A DNA stretch of 7,813 nucleotides, taken from contig CAAEUZ010000050.1 in assembly GCA_900759385.1 (NCBI GenBank), positions 1-7,813 of the forward strand. The letters run 5' to 3'. The DNA comes from an uncultured Oscillospiraceae bacterium (lineage in GTDB: Bacteria; Bacillota; Clostridia; Oscillospirales; Oscillospiraceae). The translations under genes and the position numbers were made by a program. Positions 1 through 6,508 of this stretch are shown here, in pieces; position 1 is the stretch's first letter, and each line of letters begins with the position of its first letter. The notes beneath the pieces were generated by a model. It worked only from the letters and a program-made list of their open reading frames with translations, had not been told where the DNA came from and searched no databases.

Positions 1-21
1 GCGGCGGCCCGGTGCCGCCGC
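1..21 (-). terminator. GC-rich stem-loop after the response regulator gene, possible terminator
   Basis: An 8-bp perfect inverted repeat (GCGGCGGC at 1-8, GCCGCCGC at 14-21) encloses a 5-nt loop. It starts 6 nt past the regulator's stop codon on the minus strand. The window ends before any T-tract could be seen, so a terminator role is only possible. It could equally be the start of a further minus-strand gene or an RNA stem between two co-transcribed genes. Confidence 0.3.
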
Positions 22-27
22 AGAGGC

Positions 28-708
28 TCACGGGGCCACAAACCTGTAGCCGAGGCCGCGGACGGTCTGTATATAATGAGGGTGAGAGGGGTCGTCCTCT
101 ATCTTGGCGCGCAGGCGGCTTATATAGACCATGACCGTGTTCTCGTCAACAATGTTGCCGCCCCAGATGAGGTCGTAGAGCCGGCTGCGGGAGAAGATGC
201 GGTCCACGTTGTCCATGAACAGCTTCATCATCGCATTCTCCTTGCTGGACAGCACGATCTCATCGCCGTTTTTATAAAAGCGCAGCGTACCGCTGTTGTA
301 CGAGAAGGGCCCGGCGGTGATGACCTCCTCCAGAGGCAGGCCGCGGCTGCGCCTGATGAGCGCCTTGGCCTTGGCCGCGAGGATGACCGGATTGAAGGGC
401 TTGGTTATGTAGTCGTCGGCGCCCAGGTCGAGCGCGTACAGCTGCTCGTAGTCCTCGTCGTGGGAGCTGACCACCATTATAGGTATGCGGCTGCCGCGCC
501 GCCGCACGGTCTGTATGACGTGGAAGCCGTCAATGCCGGGCAGGTCGATACCGAGGATCAGGAGGTCATACTCCGCCCTCGCCAGGCGGTCCAGGGCCTC
601 CTCGCCGGAAGCGGCCGCCTCGGTCTGCATCATGCCGGCCCGCAGCGCCCGCCCCAGCACGGTGCGTGAGCCGGCGTCGGCATCGGTGATCAAAACTTGG
701 TATGCCAT
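28..708 (-). CDS. OmpR/PhoB-family response regulator with an atypical receiver domain
   Basis: This is a 226-aa DNA-binding response regulator. Residues 1-120 form a receiver domain and about 130-226 an OmpR-type winged helix, ending in the usual VRGLGYRF motif. The normal phosphoacceptor Asp is missing: in the third strand (LLILGIDLPGIDG) the residue four before the conserved Pro57 is Gly53, and Asp55 sits two places late. The acidic pair is also reduced (Asp9-Ala10 instead of two acids), and the conserved Thr is Ser81. Lys103 (ITKPF) and the ADDY motif are kept. By analogy with known atypical OmpR-type regulators it may work without phosphorylation, which is inferred. The ATG at 708 is preferred because GGAGAG (714-719) lies 5 nt upstream of it; the GTG at 714 overlaps that site. 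It is transcribed divergently from the redox operon and is a candidate regulator of that operon and of itself. No sensor kinase is visible; one could lie left of the window. Confidence 0.93.
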   Translation of the reverse strand: MAYQVLITDADAGSRTVLGRALRAGMMQTEAAASGEEALDRLARAEYDLLILGIDLPGIDGFHVIQTVRRRGSRIPIMVVSSHDEDYEQLYALDLGADDYITKPFNPVILAAKAKALIRRSRGLPLEEVITAGPFSYNSGTLRFYKNGDEIVLSSKENAMMKLFMDNVDRIFSRSRLYDLIWGGNIVDENTVMVYISRLRAKIEDDPSHPHYIQTVRGLGYRFVAP

Positions 709-732
709 ATGCACTCTCCAGTAGCAGAAATC

Positions 733-759
733 TTAACAATCATTAAGACTGTGTTAATG
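733..759. promoter_or_regulatory. Three TTAA-centred direct repeats, candidate OmpR-family operator
   Basis: TTAACA (733-738), TTAAGA (743-748) and TTAATG (754-759) recur at 10- and 11-bp steps, about one helical turn. OmpR/PhoB-family regulators typically bind such tandem repeats, and the B. subtilis PhoP box is TTAACA-like with 11-bp spacing. An inverted pair, CATTAA (741-746) and TTAATG (754-759), overlaps them. The repeats lie just downstream of the regulator's -10 box, over its expected transcription start, which would suit autorepression. The binding protein is not known; the adjacent regulator is the obvious candidate. Confidence 0.4.
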
Positions 760-764
760 TTCTA

Positions 765-793
765 ATTATATCATTATTAGTATGATATTACAA
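765..793 (-). promoter_or_regulatory. Sigma-A-type promoter of the response regulator gene
   Basis: On the minus strand a perfect -10 box TATAAT (770..765) lies 17 bp downstream of a -35-like TTGTAA (793..788), which matches TTGACA at four of six positions. Transcription would start near 758, giving a leader of about 50 nt before the ATG at 708. Confidence 0.65.
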
Positions 794-921
794 GCATTTA
801 TGAAAAAATATGCGGCTAATTTGACGTAAAAAAGGGAACAGTGGTGAAGCTGTCCGAAAGTAAATAATGTGAATACATTAACAAATATTTATAGTCAGTA
901 AATACACAATTAAAGTAACTT

Positions 922-930
922 TGTTATACT
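922..930 (+). promoter_or_regulatory. Extended -10 promoter element for the redox operon
   Basis: TGTTATACT fits the extended -10 pattern TGn-TATAAT with one mismatch. No good -35 box is found 16-18 bp upstream, so an activator or the extended -10 alone would have to compensate. Transcription would start near 937, about 115 nt before the lipoprotein start at 1051. A lone TTAACA (878-883) lies upstream and might be a regulator site. Confidence 0.4.
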
Positions 931-962
931 TTTCACTATGATATACGGAGTGCTATGCCCAG

Positions 963-990
963 AAAAGCGCCCGGACGGCCCCGGCGTTTT
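963..990 (+). promoter_or_regulatory. Terminator-like hairpin in the operon leader
   Basis: CGCC (968-971) pairs with GGCG (983-986) and GG (973-974) with CC (981-982), with one bulged C. Four T residues follow (987-990), and these can pair with the AAAA at 963-966. It lies between the inferred promoter and the start codon at 1051, where it could act as an attenuator. The stem is short and the T-tract is only four bases, so it may have no function. Confidence 0.3.
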
Positions 991-1008
991 GTGTGTCACA
1001 GCCTTCGA

Positions 1009-1028
1009 AATTTGCCCGTAAGCAAATT
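1009..1028 (+). promoter_or_regulatory. Perfect inverted repeat just upstream of the lipoprotein ribosome binding site
   Basis: AATTTGC (1009-1015) and GCAAATT (1022-1028) form a perfect 7-bp stem with a 6-nt loop. It ends 6 nt before the GGGAGG ribosome binding site. It could be an RNA hairpin affecting translation or stability, or a small protein operator. Nothing in the sequence decides between these. Confidence 0.35.
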
Positions 1029-1034
1029 AATATC

Positions 1035-1040
1035 GGGAGG
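1035..1040 (+). promoter_or_regulatory. Ribosome binding site fixing the lipoprotein start
   Basis: GGGAGG lies 10 nt before the ATG at 1051. That ATG gives a textbook lipoprotein signal (MKKL, hydrophobic core, LAGC). An in-frame ATG at 955 also has a GGAG (947-950) 4 nt upstream, but it would put a 32-residue Arg/Lys-rich extension before the signal peptide. Confidence 0.7.
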
Positions 1041-1050
1041 TATAAACAAA

Positions 1051-3102
1051 ATGAAGAAGCTGACAGCAATCGTACTTTCGCTGCTCTTGTGCGTCGGCCT
1101 GCTGGCCGGCTGCGGCGTGACCGTGGTGCAGTACAGCCCCGCCGCGCCGAGCACAGACGCCGAACCGACTCCCAGCGGTGAGCCCGGCGATACTGCAGAG
1201 GTCGCCGAGGGAGAACTGGCTCTGGGATTCTACATGACTGCCGCCTACGCCTCCGGACACAGCGGTTCTTCCAGCGCGAGCGCGGATGCCGACGGCCTGG
1301 CCCAGGCCAACGTGGACATCTACGCCGTTACCATCAACAGCGAGGGCGTCATTGTTGACTGCAAGATAGACGCCATCCAGTGCAAGACCAACTTCAACGC
1401 CAGCGGCGCCATCACCACCGACCTCACCGGTGAGATCCTCAGCAAGATGGAGCTCGACGACGAGTACGCCATGCGCGGCGCGAGCAGCATCAGCGCGGAG
1501 TGGGACGAGCAGGTCAGGGCTCTCGAGGAGTACTGCATCGGCAAGACTCCCGACGAGGTCGCGGGCATAGCCGTTGACGACAGCGGCGTGGCCACCGACG
1601 CCGACCTCGTGGCCGGCATCACCATGCCTCTCGCCAACTTCATTGACGGCGTTGTCAACGCCTGCAACAACGCGCGCGTAAACGGCGCCAAAGAGGGCGA
1701 CACCCTCTATCTGCAGCAGAGCAGCTCTTACAGCAGCTCCTGCGCGGACGCCTCTGCCGACGCCGACGGCCTGGCCCAGGTCGATGTGACCGCGGGCGCC
1801 TTCACCCTGTCCGCCGACGGCACCATCACCGACGTTGACCTCGACTGCGTGCAGACCAAGATAAACTTCAACGCCAGCGGCGAGCTGACCACCGAGGACG
1901 GTACCACCTGGCAGACCAAGACCGCGCTCGACGACGAGTACAACATGCGCGGGGCCAGCGAGATTCAGGCCGAGTGGGATGAGCAGACCGCGTTCTTTGA
2001 GGACTACTGCCGCGGCAAGACGGTGGCCGAGGTTGCCGGCATCAGCATCAACCCTGAGAACAACCACCCGGCCGAGGCCGACCTCATCACCGGCTGCACC
2101 ATGAACGTCAACGCCTTCATCGCCGTTCTCCAGAAGAGCCAGACCACCCTGGAGGTCCCCGAGGGCGAACTGGCCCTGGGCTTCTACATGACCACGAGCT
2201 ATGACACCAGCTACAGCGGCTCCCACGCCGCCAGCGCGGACGGCAACGGCCTGGCCCAGGCCAACGTGGACATCTACGCCGTCACCATCAACAGCGAGGG
2301 CGTCATCGTTGACTGCAAGATAGACGCCATCCAGTGCAAGACCGAGTTCGACGCTGCCGGCGCGCTTGTGACCGAGATAGGCGCGCAGAACCTGAGCAAG
2401 ATGGAGCTGGGCGACGACTACGCCATGCGCCCGGCCAGTGCCATCGGTGCGGAGTGGTTCGAACAGGTCGAGGCTCTTGAGCAGTACTGCATCGGCAAGA
2501 CTCCCGCCGAGGTGCAGGGCATAGCTCTTGACGACAGCGGCGTGGCCACCGACGCTGACCTCGTGGCCGGCATCACCATGCCTCTCGGCGACTTCATCAG
2601 CGGAGTTGTCGCCGCCTGCAACAACGCGCGCGTAAACGGCGCCAAAGAGGGCGACACCCTCTATCTGCACTCCGACAGCTACCTGAGCGACAGCAGTTCT
2701 GCTGCCAGCGCGGACGCTGACGGCCTGGCCCAGAACGACACCACCGCAGGCGCCTTCACCCTGTCCGCCGACGGCACCATCACCGACGTTGACTTCGACT
2801 GCGTGCAGACCAAGATCAACTTCAACGCCAGCGGCGAGCTCACCACCGCGGAAGGCACCACCTGGACCACCAAGACCGACCTCGAGTACGAATATAACAT
2901 GGTACCCGCCAGCCCGATAGGCAAGGAGTGGTTCGAGCAGACCGCATTCTTTGAGGATTACTGCATCGGCAAGACGGTGGCCGAGGTTGCCGGCATCAGC
3001 ATCGACGCCGAGACCAGCCATCCGACCGAGGCCGACCTCATCACCGGCTGCACCATGAACGTCAATTCCTTCATCGCCGTTCTCCAGAAGAGCCAGGGCT
3101 GA
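1051..3102 (+). CDS. Lipoprotein with four tandem ~159-residue units, putative flavin-carrying redox protein
   Basis: This is a 683-aa exported lipoprotein with a Lys-Lys n-region, a hydrophobic core, and the lipobox LLAGC giving lipidated Cys21. An acidic, Pro/Ser/Thr-rich linker runs to about residue 52. Four units of about 159 residues follow in the order A-B-A'-B'. Shared features per unit are ADxxGLAQ, a G-x-I-x-D-x-x-[IL/F]D strand, K-x-x-[FE]L/DL-x-x-x-YxM, an EW-x-EQ motif, a GKT-x-x-EV motif, then a D-L-x-x-G-x-T-M motif and a closing helix. The last motif is DLVAGIT in A/A' and DLITGCT in B/B', with Thr at 191, 350, 509 and 668, exactly 159 apart. It resembles the D-x-x-[ST]-G-A-T site that ApbE flavinylates, and apbE starts 10 nt after this stop. 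No haem or Fe-S motif is present. From memory, related lipoproteins occur near FMN-binding and RNF genes in Clostridia. The fold and flavin binding are inferred; it could instead be a cofactor-free surface protein. Confidence 0.85.
   Translation: MKKLTAIVLSLLLCVGLLAGCGVTVVQYSPAAPSTDAEPTPSGEPGDTAEVAEGELALGFYMTAAYASGHSGSSSASADADGLAQANVDIYAVTINSEGVIVDCKIDAIQCKTNFNASGAITTDLTGEILSKMELDDEYAMRGASSISAEWDEQVRALEEYCIGKTPDEVAGIAVDDSGVATDADLVAGITMPLANFIDGVVNACNNARVNGAKEGDTLYLQQSSSYSSSCADASADADGLAQVDVTAGAFTLSADGTITDVDLDCVQTKINFNASGELTTEDGTTWQTKTALDDEYNMRGASEIQAEWDEQTAFFEDYCRGKTVAEVAGISINPENNHPAEADLITGCTMNVNAFIAVLQKSQTTLEVPEGELALGFYMTTSYDTSYSGSHAASADGNGLAQANVDIYAVTINSEGVIVDCKIDAIQCKTEFDAAGALVTEIGAQNLSKMELGDDYAMRPASAIGAEWFEQVEALEQYCIGKTPAEVQGIALDDSGVATDADLVAGITMPLGDFISGVVAACNNARVNGAKEGDTLYLHSDSYLSDSSSAASADADGLAQNDTTAGAFTLSADGTITDVDFDCVQTKINFNASGELTTAEGTTWTTKTDLEYEYNMVPASPIGKEWFEQTAFFEDYCIGKTVAEVAGISIDAETSHPTEADLITGCTMNVNSFIAVLQKSQG
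1207..2160 (+). repeat. First A-B cassette of the lipoprotein gene (954-bp direct repeat)
   Basis: This stretch encodes units A and B and recurs in the same frame from 2161, offset by 954 bp (318 codons). The copies stay alike at synonymous sites: 1660-1715 and 2614-2669 are identical over 56 bp, and 1291-1389 differs from 2245-2343 at only a few positions. A and B are far less alike in DNA, so the two-unit cassette was duplicated well after A and B diverged. Confidence 0.9.
2161..3099 (+). repeat. Second A'-B' cassette of the lipoprotein gene
   Basis: This is the second copy of the cassette, ending just before the stop codon at 3100-3102. Differences from the first copy cluster in the Ser-rich start of each unit and in residues before the EW-x-EQ motif (for example AEWDEQ against AEWFEQ or KEWFEQ). 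The motif Thr codons and surrounding helices are nearly unchanged. Confidence 0.9.
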
Positions 3103-3112
3103 TCAGGCAGCA

Positions 3113-4207
3113 ATGCGCAAACGCAGAATTCCCATGCGGGCGGCGGCGCTGCTGATTGCCGCGCTGCTGCTCGCCCTGACCGGCTGCTCCGCCGCCGAAA
3201 ACCCGGCGGCGGAGACCCCGGGCGGAACACCCGGAGCGGAGCTGCAGCGGTATCAGGGCACCTTCCTCGAGCTCTTCGACACGGTGACCGTCGTGCTCGG
3301 CTATGCCTCCAGTGAGGAGGAGTTCAACGCCGAGGTCCAGGCGCTGCGCAGCTCGCTGGAAGAGTACCATCAGCTCTACGATATCTATAACGATTACGAG
3401 GGCGTAAACAACATCAAGACCATCAACGATAACGCCGGGGGGGACCCCGTCGAGGTGGACCAGCGGATAATCGACCTGCTGCTGTTCTGCCGGGATATGT
3501 ACGAGCGCACCGGCGGGAAGACAAACGTCATGTTCGGCAGCGTGCTCTCCATCTGGCACGACGCGCGCGAGTACGGCATAAATAACCCGCTTGAGGCGTA
3601 TCTGCCGGACGAGGCCGAGCTGGAGGCCGCCAGCGCGCACACGAGCTTTGACTCGCTCGTCATAGACGATGAGGCGAACACTGTGCAGATAACCGACCCG
3701 GAGGCCAGCCTGGACGTCGGCGCGGTGGCCAAGGGCTACGCCGTGCAGCGCGTGTGCGAAGATGCGCCGGAGGGCCTGCTGGTGAGCGTGGGCGGCAACG
3801 TCTGCGCCACGGGGCCGAGGCCAACGGACGGTTCGGCCTGGGTCGTGGGCGTGCAGGACCCCGACGGCAGCGCGAGCGACTACCTGCTCACGGTCAACCT
3901 GACGGAGGGCTGCCTGGTGACCAGCGGCGACTATCAGCGGTATTACACCGTTGACGGTGTACGCTATCACCACATAATTGACCCCGATACGCTCCAGCCG
4001 CCCCAGTACTGGCGCGCGGTCAGCATAATATGCCCCGATTCGGGCGTGGCTGACGCGCTGAGCACGGCGCTATTCTGCATGGACAGGGAGTCCGGCGAGG
4101 CGCTGCTCGAGGAGTTTGACGCCGAGGCGCTGTGGATAGCGCCGGACGGGACGCTCAGCTATACGGCCGGTTTTGAAGAACTGATAAACCAGATTGTCAG
4201 CGAATAA
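3113..4207 (+). CDS. apbE: ApbE-family FAD:protein FMN transferase (flavinyltransferase) lipoprotein
   Basis: ApbE uses FAD and Mg2+ to attach FMN through a phosphoester bond to Thr or Ser of target proteins such as RnfG, RnfD and NqrB/C. The 364-aa length is normal for the family. The N-terminus (MRKRR, hydrophobic core, LTGC with Cys25) is a lipoprotein signal, so it acts on the outer face of the membrane. Family hallmarks are DVGAVAKGYA (201-210), VGGNV, TSGDYQRYY (270-278), YHHIIDPDT (285-293), and ADALSTALF with Asp314 and Thr318 at the spacing of the metal-binding pair. It starts 10 nt after the lipoprotein stop, with only a weak AGG upstream, so translational coupling is likely. The ATG at 3134 is possible but would lose the basic n-region. 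Its targets are probably the flavinylation sites encoded here in rnfD and rnfG, and possibly the lipoprotein units. Confidence 0.95.
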   Translation: MRKRRIPMRAAALLIAALLLALTGCSAAENPAAETPGGTPGAELQRYQGTFLELFDTVTVVLGYASSEEEFNAEVQALRSSLEEYHQLYDIYNDYEGVNNIKTINDNAGGDPVEVDQRIIDLLLFCRDMYERTGGKTNVMFGSVLSIWHDAREYGINNPLEAYLPDEAELEAASAHTSFDSLVIDDEANTVQITDPEASLDVGAVAKGYAVQRVCEDAPEGLLVSVGGNVCATGPRPTDGSAWVVGVQDPDGSASDYLLTVNLTEGCLVTSGDYQRYYTVDGVRYHHIIDPDTLQPPQYWRAVSIICPDSGVADALSTALFCMDRESGEALLEEFDAEALWIAPDGTLSYTAGFEELINQIVSE

Positions 4208-4247
4208 AGAGTTTTCGCTTTGTGTTTAATAATTGAGAGGTGAGAAT

Positions 4248-5534
4248 ATGAAACAGCTGTTTCGCGGCGGCATCCACCCGGATGGGCACAAGGAAATGTC
4301 GCGCGGCGGCGCGGTTGTGCCGGTGCCGGCTCCGGAGACGGTAGTCATACCTCTGTGCCAGCACATCGGCTCACCGTGCAAACCGCTCGTCTCGGTGGGC
4401 GACGCCGTACTTATGGGACAGAAGATAGGCGACGGCGAGGGCCGCTGCTCGCCTGTGCACTCCTCTGTCTCCGGCACCGTCACCGCCATAGAGGAGCGTG
4501 CGGTGCCCTCCGGCGGCCGCGTGCTCAGCGTCATCATCAAGAACGACTTCAAGGACACCCCGGCCGAGACCAAGGGCGTTGAGGACTATATGTCGCTCGA
4601 CGCCAGGACCCTCGCCGACATGGTCCGAGAGGCCGGCATAGTCGGTATGGGCGGCGCGGCCTTCCCCACCAACTCCAAAATAGGCTCCACCGCCGGCAAG
4701 ACGAAGGACGTCCTCATCAACGCCTGCGAGTGCGAGCCCTATATCACGAGCGACGACATGGTCATGTGTACCAGGACGGCCGACGTCATAGGCGGCGCCC
4801 GTATGCTCGCAAAGGTGCTCGGCGCCGAGAAGAGCATTATAGCCATAGAGGACAACAAGCCTGAGGCGATAGAGGCCCTGAAGGCCGCGGCGGGCGATGA
4901 CGAGCTGGTGGAAATCCGCGTGCTGCCCACCCGCTATCCCCAGGGCGCGAAAAAGCAGCTCATCCTGGCCGTCACCGGCCGCGAGGTGGCGCCCGGCGCG
5001 CGCAGCGGCGCCCTCTTCAACGTCACCACTACGGCGAACGTCTTCCGCGCGGCGACAAAGGGCGCGCCCCTGCTGGAGAAGATCGTCACCGTCACCGGCG
5101 ACGGGGCGCTGGAGCCCAAGAACATGCTCGTGCGCATCGGCACCAGCTTTGCCGATGTGGTCAAGGCCGCGGGCGGCATAAGCGAGGAGACGGCCAAGGT
5201 CGTCGCCGGCGGGCCCATGATGGGCAAGGCCGTCGAGAGCCTTGACGTGCCCGTGGTCAAGGGCACAAACGCCATCCTCTGCCTCACAAAGCTGACCGAG
5301 AACAACGCCGAAGGCGCCTGCATCCGCTGCGGCAAGTGCGTTTCTGTCTGCCCGATGCAGCTGGAGCCGCTCTATCTCTACCGCTTTGCCAAGGCGGAGA
5401 ATAAGGAAATGCTCGAGGAGTTCTACCTCAACGACTGCATGGAGTGCGGCTGCTGCTCGTTTGTCTGCCCGGCCAAGCTCCCGCTGACCGAGACCTTCGT
5501 GCTTGCAAAAAGTATGCTGAAGGGAGGAAAATGA
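4248..5534 (+). CDS. rnfC: RNF complex subunit RnfC (NADH/FMN- and Fe-S-binding)
   Basis: RnfC is the peripheral cytoplasmic RNF subunit that exchanges electrons with NAD(H). At 428 aa it is about the usual size. The N-terminal RnfC domain starts FRGGIHPDGHKE and continues with IPLCQHIGSP and SPVHSSVSGTV. The Complex I 51-kDa-like FMN/NADH domain has GMGGAAFPT (133-141) and NACECEPYITSDD from Asn158. An SLBB-like region follows. Two [4Fe-4S] motifs close the protein: Cys358, 361, 364 and 368 (CIRCGKCVSVCP), and Cys397, 400, 403 and 407 (CMECGCCSFVCP), with an extra Cys402. These clusters separate it from NqrA. The ATG at 4248 is chosen because AGGTGAG (4238-4244) precedes it; an in-frame TTG at 4233 has no such site. 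A 40-nt gap without a convincing terminator separates it from apbE, and its stop overlaps the rnfD start by 4 nt. Confidence 0.97.
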   Translation: MKQLFRGGIHPDGHKEMSRGGAVVPVPAPETVVIPLCQHIGSPCKPLVSVGDAVLMGQKIGDGEGRCSPVHSSVSGTVTAIEERAVPSGGRVLSVIIKNDFKDTPAETKGVEDYMSLDARTLADMVREAGIVGMGGAAFPTNSKIGSTAGKTKDVLINACECEPYITSDDMVMCTRTADVIGGARMLAKVLGAEKSIIAIEDNKPEAIEALKAAAGDDELVEIRVLPTRYPQGAKKQLILAVTGREVAPGARSGALFNVTTTANVFRAATKGAPLLEKIVTVTGDGALEPKNMLVRIGTSFADVVKAAGGISEETAKVVAGGPMMGKAVESLDVPVVKGTNAILCLTKLTENNAEGACIRCGKCVSVCPMQLEPLYLYRFAKAENKEMLEEFYLNDCMECGCCSFVCPAKLPLTETFVLAKSMLKGGK

Positions 5535-6508
5535 GCGTGAACCTTACCGTCTCTTCCGCGCCCCATATCCGCAGCAATGACAACACCCGCAAGATAATGC
5601 TGGACGTGCTCATAGCGCTGGCCCCGGCACTAATTGCGGCGGTCTGGTTCTTCGGTATCCGGGCGCTGGCCCTGACCGTCGTCTCCGCGGCGGTCTGCGT
5701 CGCCGCCGAGGCGCTGCTGTGCCTCGTGCTGCGCAAGCCGGTGACTACCGTGTTTGACCTCAGCGCCGTTGTGACCGGCGTGCTGCTGGCCTTCTCGCTC
5801 CCCGCGAGCTGCCCCTACTGGGTGGTTATCGTGGGCGACATCTTCGCCATCGTGGTGGTGAAGGGCCTAATCGGCGGCCTTGGCCAGAACATCTTCAACC
5901 CCGCCCTGGGCGGCCGCGCCTTCATCATGCTGCTATGGCCGGCGGGCGTAACCCGCTTTGCCGCGGCCGGCACCAGCTACAGCCTCACCGGCGTGGACAT
6001 AGTCGCCGGCAGCACCCCGCTGCAGACCATGTCCCGCGGCACTCTGCCCAGCGAGAGCCTGCTCGACATGTTCATGGGCAACATCGGCGGCTGCATCGGC
6101 GAGGTGTGCGTCCTCGCGCTGCTGATCGGCTTCGCCTGGCTGCTCTACCGCCGTGTGATTTCCTGGCGCATCCCCGTGGCGTACATCGGCGCGGTTGCCG
6201 TGCTGACGCTCGTGTTCTACAAGGGCGACAGCGCTCTGAGCTGGATGCTCTACAGCGTCATGGGCGGCGGCGTCATGCTGGGCGCCATCTTCATGGCCAC
6301 AGACTACGCCACCAGCCCGGCCCTGCCCGCCGCGCAGATAGTCTACGGCCTCGGCTGCGGCGTGCTCACCGTCATCATCCGCTACTTCGGCATCTTCCCG
6401 GAGGGCGTGACCTACGCCATTCTCATCATGAACGCCTGCGCCTGGGCGCTTGACAGGGCCATGCCCATGAGACGCTTCGGCGTTGCGAAAGGAGGCGCGG
6501 GAAAGTGA
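5531..6508 (+). CDS. rnfD: RNF complex membrane subunit RnfD (covalent FMN carrier)
   Basis: RnfD is the NqrB-like integral membrane subunit of RNF. The 325-aa product starts with the family signature SSAPHIRSNDNTRKIM and has many hydrophobic segments (about 22-42, 45-66, 77-115, 187-206, 213-230, 237-258 and 265-287, plus a C-terminal one). Conserved blocks are GGLGQNIFNPALGGRAF (115-131), ATDYATSP (256-263) and PEGVTYAILIMNA (290-302). The flavinylation site is VDIVAGSTPL with Thr162. The family norm is closer to D-x-[ST]-GATPL, so the residues before this Thr are unusual (A-G-S instead of S-G-A). The ATG at 5531 follows GGAGG (5523-5527) and overlaps the rnfC stop. An in-frame upstream start at 5444 lies inside rnfC and has no ribosome binding site. 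Its own stop overlaps the rnfG start. Confidence 0.96.
   Translation: MSVNLTVSSAPHIRSNDNTRKIMLDVLIALAPALIAAVWFFGIRALALTVVSAAVCVAAEALLCLVLRKPVTTVFDLSAVVTGVLLAFSLPASCPYWVVIVGDIFAIVVVKGLIGGLGQNIFNPALGGRAFIMLLWPAGVTRFAAAGTSYSLTGVDIVAGSTPLQTMSRGTLPSESLLDMFMGNIGGCIGEVCVLALLIGFAWLLYRRVISWRIPVAYIGAVAVLTLVFYKGDSALSWMLYSVMGGGVMLGAIFMATDYATSPALPAAQIVYGLGCGVLTVIIRYFGIFPEGVTYAILIMNACAWALDRAMPMRRFGVAKGGAGK

Larger units (their letters stand above)
709..1050. other. AT-rich divergent intergenic region
   Basis: This 342-bp stretch separates the regulator from the redox operon and is clearly AT-rich against GC-rich surroundings. It holds the regulator's promoter, TTAA direct repeats, a probable plus-strand extended -10 site, and the operon leader with two hairpins. 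I see no stable RNA gene, recognisable riboswitch or convincing separate small ORF. The only ORF start in it (ATG at 955) is in frame with the lipoprotein downstream. Confidence 0.7.

Noticed and set aside
76..669. Plus-strand open frame of 197 codons opposite the response regulator
   Set aside because: The regulator on the minus strand has full receiver and winged-helix motifs. The plus frame is a low-complexity Val/Ala/Arg-rich shadow.
955..1050. Start of the lipoprotein at ATG 955
   Set aside because: It would add 32 mostly basic residues before a complete lipoprotein signal. The ATG at 1051 has a stronger GGGAGG site and the expected short n-region. It is kept only as a possible alternative start in the findings.
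1027..3021. Long minus-strand open frame of 664 codons opposite the lipoprotein gene
   Set aside because: It mirrors the repetitive, GC-rich lipoprotein gene, has no signal, domain or ribosome binding site, and its composition (Gly/Val/Ala/Asp-rich) is what antisense of that codon usage gives.
1207..3099. CRISPR array or mobile-element repeats
   Set aside because: The direct repeats are long, in-frame coding repeats without spacers, terminal inverted repeats or a transposase.
3436..3442. Run of seven G in apbE as a possible phase-variation site
   Set aside because: The reading frame is intact across it and one G7 run is not unusual at this GC content; there is no further sign of slippage control.
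3071..3973. Minus-strand open frame of 300 codons opposite apbE
   Set aside because: The plus strand holds a complete, well-conserved apbE; the antisense product matches nothing I recognise and would begin inside that gene.
4208..4247. Terminator or promoter between apbE and rnfC
   Set aside because: Only a 4-bp AAAG/CTTT pairing is present, too weak for a terminator, and no convincing -35/-10 pair is seen, so read-through is assumed.
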